Position numbers and translations under genes: made by a program
The notes under the pieces: generated by a model
Database searches by the model: none
Told to the model about the DNA's origin: nothing
Seen by the model: only the letters and a program-made list of their open reading frames with translations
In this document: positions 11,059-22,150 of the stretch, one piece after another
Layout: the number at the start of each line of letters is the position of its first letter
Numbering within the stretch: position 1 is the stretch's first letter
Origin: Climacium dendroides
Lineage: Eukaryota; Streptophyta; Bryopsida; Hypnales; Climaciaceae
Direction of reading: 5' to 3'
Assembly (NCBI GenBank): GCA_950106755.1
Contig: OX467083.1
Coordinates: 41,616,555-41,680,554 of the forward strand
Length of the DNA: 64,000 nt

Positions 11059-12336
11059 TAACTTTGGAGTGTTGTTGTGCACATTAAGTGTCTAATAGAT
11101 GACTTCACCTTAGACTATAGGATGGAAAAAATATTTTCATCTACTATTTCTTTGGTGAAGGGACTTGAGTACATTTCTAGTGAATAGTATTACAAATTCC
11201 CTCATTCATGGTATTATTGACTACAGAAGGAGATGCTTAATCCATGGATCACCCTTGTTGCAAACAGTGTATTTTGACCATTTTTTGCTATTTATTCTGT
11301 GAATTTCAGCTATAAAAATAATTTCTTTTGAATTTGAGTCTAGCTAATGAAATAAAGCTTATCAAGTACAATTTTTATTCCAATTGGAAATTTTGAATTT
11401 AAAAAAAAATAATAATATTTTATAGCAATATGAACTTTGGGTTTAAAACCATGGTTTGTTGATTTTCTCATTTTAGAGTGACATGATACACTGATTTATA
11501 CCATGATTTTATGCAATATAATATATATTTGTAATAAAAATATTGGGATTTTTTATTATATTTTGATTTTTTTTTAATTCTTTAAAAATTCATTTGTTAA
11601 TTTTAAATTTTTCCCAAAAATTTGAAATTTTTAGGACTTGTAGTAGTCATATGAATTCATCTGTGAAAAATAAAAAATTTCATTCACATCTAGTTGCAAA
11701 ATGGCAACAAATAAAATGATGGGCAAAAACTTTGAAATCAATAGTCATGGGCATGTCCTTATAAGTTTAACCCTTTAATGTTGGAGGAGGCCAAAAATGG
11801 CCAACAAAAAATTCTAAATATGGTATGCCTTGGGGTGTAATGTTGTGTGTCCCATTCCAATAAAAGCCACCCATCCCAAGGTAAGATTGTCATCCTAAGG
11901 AAAGCTTTCACATCTTTACAAAATTTTTTTGCTTGTAGATGGACAAAACCCTTCCTTTCCCTTGAAACCACATCTAAAGATTGGTTTGGCATTAATTTAA
12001 CTTACTCCATCTACACTAGTTTTTGCCATTAGCATCCTAGTCAGTCATTGAAGTTTGGTTTATAATAACCATTTGTCTTAGTTCCTTTAATGTTTAGGCA
12101 TATTGTATGTACATTGTTTTGTATTGTAAAATTGTAGACCAATTTTAGAAGTTCAAGGGTTAATGAAAGTGAGAAGATTGGGAAGTGGGCAACCACTTAG
12201 TTCAATTTCATTCAAGTTATAGTATTTTCAAATTTATGATTTTTTCTTTTTTTTCTTTTTTTTCTTTTCGCGTGTGTATGTGATTTGTTTCCTTTGTGTG
12301 ATAGGTATGGGCTACTACAAGCAGGTTCCTCCAATT
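11059..12336. other. AT-rich spacer; possible 397-bp TTAA element at 11767-12163
   Basis: No gene seen. TTAACCCTTTAATG (11767) and the inverse of TTAACCCTTGAAC (ending 12163) could be the ends of another short TTAA element, but the inverted match is only about 10 bp. A CTTTT microsatellite lies at about 12240-12270. Confidence 0.35.
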
Positions 12337-13242
12337 TTAATCCCTAAATGCTTGAGGTACCAAATTCTACTATTGACAATACTTTGAAGTTAAATAAAAC
12401 CAACTAAGCTACTATTTTTGAAAATTCTTTTTAAAGTCTGGTTTTAGCAACAAAAATTCAATTTAAAAAATGAATGTAATTATGATTTTTCTATTCAAGA
12501 TTTTGTGCAAGGGTGCCCATTGCAAATCTTATTTTTTTAGTGTTGAAGGCTCTTAGAAATGAGAGACAAAAACAATAGATTGAAAAAATTAGATTAGAAA
12601 TTCATTTTTGAAAATTGTAGAGTAGATTTTTAGAAGCCATAAATTGATTGGGATTATACATGCTTTATGTCTTTTCACCTCATATTCTTTTAGTGACCAT
12701 TTTTTTTAAAGATTTGACATGTGAAAAGAGGATTGAAAGACTTTAAATCAATTTCACAATTTTAACACCTTCTTGATTAATTATTATTATCCTTCAATCC
12801 ATAAGTAACATTGCTCTATTTTCTTTTCCCATGTGATCTCTAACTTGTCTATTTTGAATTTGTAGAGTTATAATTACCAACTTATCAAAATGTTGGCTTT
12901 TTGTTCAATTTAAGGTAGGTACACCCAAATGTGCCATTGACCTTAAACCGCCATCTATTAATATTGTATGTACATCTCCAAAATCAATTCTGTACCTATG
13001 TGGAAGAAATGCTTTCAGAACCAAATTTTGTCAGTCTTTCATAACTTTTGCATACAATATCTAAATGTCATGTTCTTTGGTGTGTTGGAACCTCTTTTCA
13101 CTTGCCGACAAGAACATATAAAAATTTTACCAGTTTAATAATAGAAAATATGCTTAGTAGCAAAAAGTGGCAGTTTTGGATGTACCTACCTTAGATTAAG
13201 TTCCAAGAAACCTAAAAAAGACCTTGGACATTTAGGGGTTAA
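12337..13242. mobile_element. TTAA element with CCCTAAATG ends, 906 bp
   Basis: Begins TTAATCCCTAAATGCTTGAG and ends CTTGGACATTTAGGGGTTAA, about 20 matching bases of inverted repeat with TTAA at each border. The interior is unlike the 948-bp family. It carries a TA-flanked MITE at 12913-13191. Confidence 0.6.
12913..13191. mobile_element. TA-flanked MITE, AGGTAGGTACA ends, 279 bp
   Basis: Begins AGGTAGGTACACCCAAA and ends TTTGGATGTACCTACCT, 17-bp inverted ends with one mismatch, flanked by TA/TA. Homologous along its length to 10775-11058. Confidence 0.85.
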
Positions 13243-14050
13243 GCCAACACAACAACAACACTTGACAATTACTATTCTACCCAAAAAATAAAAGACTATT
13301 CCAAATGTAAGATGCTAAACCCATCCCACAAAAATGCAAAATTTCTCTAGGGTACATCCTCAACCTCTTCCCCACCTAATTTGGAGTCTCTGATTGCAAA
13401 TAGGAATTCAAAATTTGCAAATTCTTTCATGTGTGAATCTTTTTTTTTTTTTTTTTTTTTTGGTTTAAATTCCTCCATTTTTGCTGGTCCCACTTCATGG
13501 GGCACCTTCTTCACACTCCTCGTCCCTGCGTTGCAGGTGCTCCCGCGAGGGAATATGCATTGAGGATAGGCCCAATTTTCGAAGGGCTGCCGCCTTGGTA
13601 TCCAATTGACCATCCCAACCCCGGGCGGACCATTCCAGTCGGTCCCATGAAGCCCGTCTGGATGCCATTCCATTCCACCAGCATGTGATGAAAGCCGGAG
13701 CACGACTTGGCTGCCGTGTGGGGAGCTCCCTTCAACCTCCTCCACAAACTCACCACCCCAAACTGGACCTGGAATCCAAAGTCCACCACACCAGCCAGGC
13801 TGAGAGATCCTTCATGCTCATGCAAACAAAAACTAAACTAAGGTTCGCGCCCCCCCTACCACAGTCCGGAGAGATTTTTTAGCTTAACCGGCTAAAATCC
13901 TACATTTTATGAGACCAAACGGTTGCTGGAAGCATTCTCTCACCTAGACCTTTATAAAATAGAGAATATTTTCTGATTTTCCTCTTAAATGATCGGGTTT
14001 TTTCCAAAGATTTTGAAATCCATTCGGAAATTCTCAAAATCAACCGGCTA
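13243..14050. other. GC-richer segment without a recognised gene
   Basis: From about 13480 to 13880 the base composition rises sharply above its surroundings. Open frames on both strands overlap here, but none resembles a known protein and they are best explained by composition. A T-run of about 22 bases lies at 13440-13461. Confidence 0.4.
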
Positions 14051-14560
14051 GCTCGTAACTAAATGCCGTACATTGCCCCCGTACATTGCCCCCTACTCAA
14101 GAAAAATCGATTGAGAACATGGCCACCGGTCCTCCAAAATGGATGACTTGTGAAGAGTGGCCTCCAAAACCGCCCCACCCGTCTTCCAAAACCACCCCAC
14201 CCGTCCTCCAAAACCACCCCACCCATCCTCCAAAATGGATGGCTTGTTTGGAGGCCGGGCTTGCAAGCCACCCCTTGGCTTGCAAATGGGGGTTGTTTGG
14301 GAGGCCAAGTTTGGGCTTGCAAAACCACAAAAAGACAAATTTGCCACAACACTCCGTATTGTCTGCATTCGCTTCGCACCAATGATTTTACCTCAAGTTC
14401 GGCCTCTTAAGGGGCCATGGGTGGGGCGGACGTGTTCAACTTGGCTTGCAAAATGGATGGCCCCCTTTTTGCAAGCCACAAATCACCACCCCATTTTGCA
14501 AGACAAGTGGTGATACTCTGAAATGATGGGCAGCAGCCTGGCCGACCCATAAAAGAGGGA
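14051..14560. repeat. Simple-sequence block with a 22-bp tandem unit
   Basis: Three copies of a 22-bp C-rich unit (TCCAAAACCACCCCACCCGT core) lie at 14163-14228. Around them the words CCAAAATGGATG and GGCTTGCAA recur in both orientations up to about 14510. Multiple overlapping open frames result from the repeat and are not genes. Confidence 0.7.
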
Positions 14561-14728
14561 ACTAACTTATTGTCACTTCAATTTAACCTCGGGAAAGGTG
14601 TGAAAGTGTCCTATAGATGACAAATAATCCTTCTATGTGAGACAAAAGTGCAAATGATCATCCTTGGAATTTTTCGTATAAAAAGGGGAGGTTTTGCATA
14701 GTAGTCTAACCTCCAATGAGTGCTCTTG

Positions 14729-15213
14729 GATTTTTTTCAACACCTAAAGGTTTTTGACTAAGGCAACAAGCTCTAAAATCACCCACCTCTTCAATGTATA
14801 ATATATGTACATGTTGCTTTTTCTTGGCCTTCAACAATGTACAAGCAATGTACATTTTAGGAGGTGGGCGATTTTAGAGCCCTATGCCATTTCAACTTCA
14901 AAATTTTATAACTAGTTCCACAAAGCTACAAAAAATATGAAACAACTTGGGTTAGATGGAAATTCTATTTGTCTTTCAAGGAAAGTTCATTGAAAATTAT
15001 CTCAAGAAGCTCCACCTCCCCAAAATTCAGTTTCAGCTCTTTGGTGGGCAATTTATGGACCTATTACCTTGTGTTTTCACTAGAAGCACTCCCAAATTGT
15101 CATTTCTAGTATAAGTACCAAATTTTAGGGAAAAAAAACGTTTTTAGACACATGTAACCATAGGATCTTGTAGCTTGAAATCAATGATCACGGGACCATC
15201 CTTAGAGGGTTAA
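14729..15213 (-). mobile_element. Truncated, inverted copy of the 948-bp TTAA family
   Basis: CACCTAAAGGTTTTTGACTA at 14739-14760 and AAGTACCAAATTTTAG to GGATCTTGTAG at about 15115-15170 match the 3' end of the 948-bp family in reverse orientation, and CCTTAGAGGGTTAA (ending 15213) matches its other end. Most of the middle is deleted. The two matching parts are separated by an insertion at 14761-15069. Confidence 0.6.
14761..15069. mobile_element. TA-type element with AGGYAAYA ends, 309 bp
   Basis: Begins AGGCAACAAGCTCTAAAATC and ends with the inverse of AGGTAATAGGTCCATAAAT; both continue to CCCACC. It interrupts the inverted TTAA copy exactly after GACTA; the right flank is TG where TA is expected, probably a mutated target duplication. 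The block GCTCTAAAATC.CCCACCTC recurs inverted inside (14770-14789 and 14861-14880). Confidence 0.6.
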
Positions 15214-17294
15214 GCAAAGTATGATTTCTACAATGAACAACCCAACATTCCTGGATTAAAATGTTGCATACTTGGGTCAATAAGGATCTCTAGGAAAGTG
15301 GGAATCAAAAAAAAAATTGTAGAAAATTATGAGGTAAGTAACCATGCCTATTGAGGTAGGAGGTCTATAAATTGATTATGTTCTATCTAGGAATGAATTG
15401 GTGGAAAGACGGTGAGAACATAATCAAACGCAAAAGCTATGCTACAATAAGCTCAAATAGGTGAAATAGGGCACCAAAAAGAATTCCCAAAAAAAGAATC
15501 CATATAAACTTTTTAAAAATTTCAAAAAGTGTATTTCTTATAGATTATATTTTTGTCTATGTAGACTATGGAAAGATTTGATTCATTCCATGTGGATAAG
15601 GAACGTGAGTTGTGAAGCTTTTTGTTTTGTGGTCAATCTTCTTGATGTTTTGCAAGCATCAATCTAGTAGTGAAACACACTTTTAGGGTAAAATTTTCAC
15701 ATTTAAGAATCCAACAAATATTGCACCGGAAAAGAGCTTGCCTAAACATTGCTTAGGACTTTAAGGATTAAATAACCCTAATGTGGAATTGTATGAACAA
15801 CTGGAAAATATTTAACTAAGGTTCCTACTAAAGTTGAGGCATCAATTGTCAACTACGCCAAGTACCCAACTAGTAGGGATGAAGTATTTCCAACCAAGGT
15901 TGGGATAGATTTCCAATCAAAGCTTGTAATGTGTTTATTTGGTCTTTTATAAAATTGGGGCTAATAAAATTATGGCACATGTCCCAAAGTAGCAAGCAAG
16001 AAAGTAGGAAATAGTGAGTGGGAAAGTAGTTCTTGAATAATTGGAATTAGAAGACTATGAACATTGGCTATTAGTGAAGTACGCTTTTTGACTTCCAAAA
16101 TTCACAATAATTTTAATTTTGGAAATACAATTCTAAATTTTTTGCTATCCTCGTATTTTCTATCTTCTTAAAGGAAAAAAATTTCCACCACTTTTTACTA
16201 CGCACAATCTACTAAAAGTTGTTTGACCTCTGAAAGATGGAGTGATTGTCTATACAATGTATGTAAGAAATCTGAGGTAGCTTCCTACAAAGTCATTTTT
16301 GGTCAAATGTTTATGAAATTTGAATAGGAGGTGTGAACATATGCCTCCTTAGTGAAAAACTAATTTTCTTACTAATTGGGTGTTTGGATCAAAAGTTATG
16401 TTGCCTTGAACTTTTGGAGCAACTTAGGCAATTTGAGAATCCTCTTGGAATCTTTTGCAAAAAATCTCATCAACTTTTGATATTTGGTATGTATGTAACT
16501 AATAGAATATGGTATACCATGATTCCAGGAAACAAATTTTAATCTTCAAATTTCATTCTAAGAGGAGTCAAACTTTGTTACCTACGTTGGGGCGGTTTCA
16601 TCAAAAAACATTTTCTTCTAACTTTAGTCCTATTATCTTGCAAACTGTGAAGTCAAAATTCTTGAATTTTTTTCCATATATTCCAAATTTTTGTCTCTAA
16701 TTTTCTATCACTTAGATTTCAAATAAAAAATTCCCTCATTGTACAAGAAATCATCAAAAATTGACTCATGCATTGCCAATTCATTTAACCTTGCATTATA
16801 GGGTGATTTAGTATAAGCTAGACATCTTAGTTGCTTCTAAGATTTTTCATGAGTGAACCTACCATCAAATACTTGTGAGTGGTCAAAATCCTCATTTTTG
16901 TACAGAGCAAAGATTGTACTCCCAAGGGCCGGAAGTTGCTAACCTTGTTTCACAAGAATGAAAAGAAGTTTTATTTCTCACTTCAAATGTAAGAATCTTT
17001 CAATTCATGCGGTCAATGGTCTGAAAATTTTCCCACACTTTGGTCAAACACTTTAATTTAGTTTTTTATGGTTGGAGTTTCAAAAAAAAATTCCAATTTT
17101 CTTTTTTGAAGAACATATAAAAAAACTACAGTTTTTGACAATGTTCCTCTGAAAAGAAACCTAGGTCCTTTAGGGGTTAAATGATTGGCTATTGTTGTCT
17201 CAACCTTAAGTTGGCATGCATTTAAGTCAAACTCACCACATCAAAGCTGGCATCAACCTCATAACTTTAGATTGAGGCACCAATATTTGATCAT
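15214..17294. other. AT-rich spacer with an end fragment of the TTAA family
   Basis: No gene seen. At about 17100-17180 TAGGTCCTTTAGGGGTTAA reproduces the left terminus of the 948-bp TTAA family in inverted orientation, and 16980-17050 resembles its internal sequence, so a decayed copy ends at 17180. The rest is non-repetitive as far as I can read. Confidence 0.5.
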
Positions 17295-18250
17295 TTAACC
17301 CCTAAAGCTCTAAACTCTGTTTTTTGGACAACATAGCAATTTTGGTAGCTCACTACAAAAGGAGTTTTCATTTTTTTTCTTTGAAATTTTCACACAACAT
17401 GTGTTCAAGGTGTATGTTTTAGGTCCAATAATTTTCATAATATTTGACTACATGGTTCAAAAGTTATTGTATGATATGTAGTTTTCAACAAAGTGAGGGG
17501 CAATTTGGGCAGCAAAAAAAACTTCTTTAAAAATTATTATTTTTTAAATAAAAATTTAAAATTGATTCTTTAGATTCATATATGCATAGAAAGCTTTGAA
17601 TCATTCCATTTTGATTGATGAGATGAAAGTTATAAGAGTTTTCATTAATTTGTGGGTAGTTTGCAGATAGTTATGGAATTTCTACTCTAAGATAAACTTT
17701 GAACTCCTTTGTTCAATTAAATTTTCAATCTTAGTGGAAAAAAACAAACAAACATTAGGTGTAGATTGTTTATTACAACATTACAACCATTGGGATTGGC
17801 ATTTTTCAATTCCATAAATAAATTGTTAACAATTTGGTATTTGAATCATCCTCTAAATCTTTCTACTTACTATATTTTTCATGTATGTTGTATAATTCCA
17901 AATGATCTGAAATTTTTCAAGCATGTGCCGAATTTGACATGAATAATGAATCCAAAGAAGCCCCACCATTTTTGACATTTTTTCATAATGATTTGACCTT
18001 GTGAAGTGTTGCTATCTATTTTTTTGCAAGGCCCCCCCAAAGGATTTTTACCACTTCAAATGCTAATATCTTGCAATCTACACGGTGGAAATTTCTGAGA
18101 TTTTTTCCATTTTCTTACACTAGCAAACTGTAAGATCCTACAGTTATATGTGTCCAAAAATATTTTTTCTTCTAAAATTTGGTATTTGTAATGAAAATGG
18201 TAGTTTTGGAGCATTTGGGTGAAAATATAGTAAAAAATCTTAAGGGTTAA
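17295..18250 (+). mobile_element. TTAA element, 948-bp family, copy B (956 bp)
   Basis: Starts TTAACCCCTAAAGCTC and ends ATCTTAAGGGTTAA. Aligns end to end with copies A and C and lacks the nested insertions of copy A. It serves as the empty-site reference for copy A. Non-coding. Confidence 0.85.
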
Positions 18251-18448
18251 GCGATTTGGGAGCAAATGGTAAAGAGTATGAGGTGGTGGAAATTTTTCCC
18301 TTGTAGGAAGATAGGAAATATGAGGCTAGCAAAATTTTCAGACCCAAATTGAAATTATTGTGAATTTTAGGAACCAAAAAGTGCAATTTGTCAATGTCTA
18401 GAGTCTTCTAATTCGGATCATTCAAGAACTAACTTACTTTGTTACTTA

Positions 18449-18906
18449 AGGTAGAACTACTCATTGCCACTATTTACCCAATTCCGCCACCTACAGGTTC
18501 CTCCCATTTCTGTCATTGGCCCATCTTATTACCACAATCTTACTAATCCATGATCATGATGGCAATGCACTGGGGAGCAGACACATCAGCCCACGCTTCA
18601 ACAATGATCTGATCACACTTCAACAATGGTCTGATCACGCTTCAACAATGGTCTGATCACGCTTCAACAATGGTCTGATCACGCTTCAACAATGATCTGA
18701 TCACGCTTCAACAAGGGTCTACTCACAGTTTTACATTTCAGCTTTGAAAAATCACAAAAAATTCAATTCTTGTTGGAATGTCTTCATTTTTTTTTTGCAA
18801 TTGACTTCTCTCAAACAATTCAATTTCTGAAAAATATGAGAGCTCATAAATAGCTTCTCCAAAGTACCTAGATAGCAAATCTGTATGGTAATGGGTAGTT
18901 CTACCT
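18449..18906. mobile_element. TA-type element with AGGTAGAACTACTC ends, 458 bp
   Basis: Begins AGGTAGAACTACTCATTGCC and ends GGTAATGGGTAGTTCTACCT, a 20-bp inverted repeat with few mismatches. Left flank TA; right flank CA, likely a mutated TA. The homologous repeat at 43985-44315 has no such insertion. It contains a 22-bp tandem array. Confidence 0.8.
18593..18724. repeat. Tandem array, 6 x 22 bp
   Basis: Unit ACGCTTCAACAATGGTCTGA plus TC, six copies with occasional changes (GATCTG, CACTTC, AAGGGTC). There are no spacers between units, so it is a minisatellite and not a CRISPR array. It lies inside the TA-type element. Confidence 0.95.
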
Positions 18907-19435
18907 CACTTCCTAACTTTCTTGCTCACTACTTTGAGACATGTGTCACAACCTTTTCAGTCCAAACCCCTTTGGAAAGGACAAAAAAACACCCATTCCA
19001 AGCTTGAGTTTCAGCCTAAGGTTGAAAACAGTGCACCCTACAGGTTGGGTGCTGGGCATGGTTGACAACGGGTGCCGCTCAACCTTATATTCCCACATGA
19101 AGTGCCATTGAAAACCGCAAGGGACCGCAGCCCACAGTTGTTGAGTCCGTAAGGTGACATCATGACAGAATGTTTCAGCTAAACATTCATGACTTAAACT
19201 TATTCCAGAGATTTCCAGACAAGTTCTGTGAAGGAGCAATGGACTCTTATTCACCAAAGTAATAAAAGTTACAGACACCTACTAATAAGTTATCCCCTCA
19301 AAATCACCAGCCACCCGTGTACCCTAAAAAAAACCAAGGTCAATTTCCGGGGTCTTATTTTACTGAGACAAAAATAAATTATTTGGGGTCCATGGTGGAT
19401 ATATAGATACAGTCTACGATGGAAAAGGTGCTTGC

Positions 19436-19674
19436 TTAACCCCTGAGCGCCCAGCACAAATTCCAAAAACAAGCTACAAATTGCCATTCAAGTAGACCCC
19501 ACCGATTAAAAAATAAGATCCAAGAGACATGACCGTTTAGATTGGAAGAGAGGTAGGGAGGGCATATTTGGAGAAATTTGTGGAAGTTTTCACCATACAA
19601 CCTAGGACATTATGATGGTCAAATGTCTCATAGTAGGAGGCCACATTTGGGGCGTTGGGGTACTCAAGGGTTAA
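19436..19674. mobile_element. 239-bp TTAA MITE
   Basis: Begins TTAACCCCTGAGCGCCCAGC and ends TACTCAAGGGTTAA; the inverted ends share TTAACCC.TGAG..CCC. Third TTAA family in the window by its terminal sequence. Non-coding. Confidence 0.6.
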
Positions 19675-21479
19675 GAGCATATTGGCTTAGGATCTCTTCT
19701 GTGCATATCAAAGCATGTTTTAACAAATTTTCACGGAAAGAAGAGAGGAGGACATATCTGTCGCAATTTGATTTATGATTTTTGGACTAAGATTGAATTA
19801 AAGCTTGTAGTCGTAGGGTGTTATTAAAGTCTATAGGTACTTCCATTAAACATCACATGGCTAGTTAACAATGGTGCAAGTGGAGTTAAAAAAATGAAGG
19901 CATGCAAACCTTAAATTTGAACAATATGGTGCATGTAATTGTCTAGGATTGCACAAAGTGTTTCCCCACTCATAACTCCACATTATTATTTACAAATATG
20001 TAAAGTTTTGGGGTTTAAATAAATGAATTACTCATGTGGTGATCAAGTATAACATTGAGATTCCAATTTATACATTTTTCAACTATATTAGTCTATTTTG
20101 TTTGCCTTTACTTTATTCTACTATCACCAATGTCTCTTTTGATGGCAAAATGTTACTAATTTCAAGAAAAGGAGCCTATGTATTGATGTCCTTTTGAATT
20201 CACTTCAATGACATGTGGCCAACAATTGGATTAGTGTTTGATAGAGCTAGCAGCCCTAATTTTGAATCAAGATGACAATAAAAAAAACTCTTTCCACCTA
20301 CTTCAGATGAATTTTAATGAACCTAATGTAGTTGTAGGAAGTTATTATAGTTTTTTATTTTTATTTTTATTTCTCATAAAGGAGAAGATACATAAATTGA
20401 CTAGATTCTAAATGCATTCACTATGTAAGATCGAGTGACAAGTTCCTTGAAATATCTATTATTGTCATTGATGATGTAGAAGACTTAATCCCTAATATGA
20501 CTCAAGGAGGGGTGTATTTTCAAAATGAGCCAAAACTACCAAGAATTTGAGCAATTTGTTTGTTTATTTTTTTCTTGAGACTAGATAGAATGCAACTATA
20601 GGATCTTCTAGTTCATTGATTGAGGGTGAACACCTCAAAATATTCAAATTATTTGACCACATTATTTAGTAGATATTTAAATTTGAAGTTGTATTCGGAT
20701 CAATGGAAAAACAAGGCAACATACTTTGAAGGAGCATGTCTTTGTAAGAATATTTTGAAGTGGTGACTATTTGTACTCAGTGAAAGACAAGAGAGTTGAG
20801 AATGCTCACCTAAAATTTCACAACATTCCAAGCATTTTGCAATGTACTTTGGTCATGAAATAGGAATAGGTACACTTATCTTCTCTTTGAGCTCCTTAGA
20901 GATGCCCTTCATTGTAGGCTAGCAACAATAGTATTGTTTGGCTGACATTTAAGCCCATGGGCCCAAATTGAACCAATTGAAAACATGAGCTATGAACTAC
21001 ACTACACCACTCAACCTTGAAAAAATCCCTCAAAGTGGAGTTAAACTCAAAATTTGATGACACTACTACTATTTGATTTCAAATGCAATCTATTTTCTTC
21101 AAATAATTATCATTAAAAAAATTGAAAATTTGAGAACAAGCATCTCAAAAAAGAAAGATAGTGACTAAAAAATGGTCACTTGGATCATTATTAGGGGTTA
21201 AAAGGTTTTGTAATCCTACCTTCATCTCAGTTTGAAATCTAACTTTATGAGGCAATTTCATTGTGGACAACAAGGGATGTTCTTAGGAATTTTTTTAACA
21301 AATTTTCGCTAATAAGTGATCCAAAATTTTTTATAGGGAATATTTGACAAGATATTCTTCTTTTTTAGTGATGAAATTACTAAATTGCCTCCAAATCTTA
21401 GGACGGGATTGCTCTATATTGAATGAAATAATATTTTTTCATATTTTAAGTTTAGATAAATAACTTCATCACTTCACTA
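19675..21479. other. AT-rich spacer without a recognised gene
   Basis: No protein, RNA gene or clear element end found. ATTAGGGGTTAA at about 21190 resembles a TTAA-element border, but no partner was found. Confidence 0.4.
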
Positions 21480-21606
21480 AAGATTTCTTTTTACACTCCC
21501 CAAAATAAATGAAAAAAACTAAAAATCTCTTTTGGCACTCCCCAAAATAAATGAAAAAAAACTAAATATCTCTTTTCGCACTACCCAAAATAAATGAAAA
21601 AAAAAC
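21480..21606. repeat. Tandem repeat, 3 x 42-43 bp
   Basis: Three copies containing CACTCCCCAAAATAAATG start at 21494, 21536 and 21579, each followed by an A-run and an ATCTCTTTT-type word. It lies just upstream of the base-composition shift before the HAK gene. Confidence 0.85.
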
Positions 21607-21714
21607 ACCAATCCTGTGATGCTCTTCCTTAAAATCAATTACACTCAACTAAGTCAAATGGACCGAATCTAAAATCTAAATTAATAGTAAGATTTAAAAA
21701 GATGCTCTAAGCAG

Positions 21715-22150
21715 CTCGGGCCCGCCAATCGCGACCTAACAGTTGGACTTGGCCTGGATTGGCCGAATCACCATGGCTTACTCCACGTAGTCAGCCACGT
21801 CGGAACCCACGACCCACCTGTACTATCCAACTCGGATTCTAAACCCCAATAGCGAATGAGCGAAAAGGATCTCCGCGGCCCAAGAAAAATGCGAAAATGA
21901 TTCGCAATTTCGCAAAGCAGCTCCTCTGCCACGTCGGAATCCGGGACACGTGTTGAGTCCAACTCGGATTTCCAAGGCAAAAGCGAATGGCCGTCGACGA
22001 GCGGACCCCGCCGAGGTGCGAGCGAGACGGCTGACGAAGCTCCGCGGAGCTTGAGAAGAATGGCAGCAGCGAGCAAGAATTGCTGCTGCCAGTAGAATTT
22101 TCTCGTGTTTTTTGTTCGACGACGCAGGGGGAGCCATCTCCTTCACCATC
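21715..22150 (+). promoter_or_regulatory. Putative promoter and 5' leader of the HAK/KUP gene
   Basis: Base composition changes abruptly to GC-rich at about 21710. An approximate direct repeat (GCCACGTCGGAA, then CCAACTCGGATT, then AGCGAATG) occurs at about 21794 and 21928, a 134-bp shift. A palindromic G-box CACGTG (21947-21952, within ACACGTGT) is an ABRE/bZIP-type core. I cannot place the transcription start; a promoter role is inferred from position before the start codon at 22151. Confidence 0.45.

Larger units (their letters stand above)
18262..19046. repeat. Dispersed repeat, also at about 43980-44315
   Basis: GAGTATGAGGTGGTGGAAA, CAAGCTTGAGTTTCAGCC and the sequence between them recur at 43985-44315. 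The copy here is interrupted by the element at 18449-18906, which the other copy lacks. No coding potential was recognised. Confidence 0.75.

Noticed and set aside
13347..13825. Frames of 104 and 132 codons in the GC-rich block
   Set aside because: No resemblance to known proteins, and one runs through a T-run as poly-lysine. Treated as non-coding.
14059..14513. Five overlapping frames of 77-118 codons on both strands
   Set aside because: All arise from the C-rich 22-bp repeat and its flanks; no frame is preferred.
18593..18724. Possible CRISPR array
   Set aside because: Units are contiguous without unique spacers, and the DNA is eukaryotic.
18946..19487. Minus-strand frames of 110 and 65 codons
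   Set aside because: They lie in the dispersed repeat and the start of a TTAA element, and the homologous copy at 44 kb does not keep the frame.
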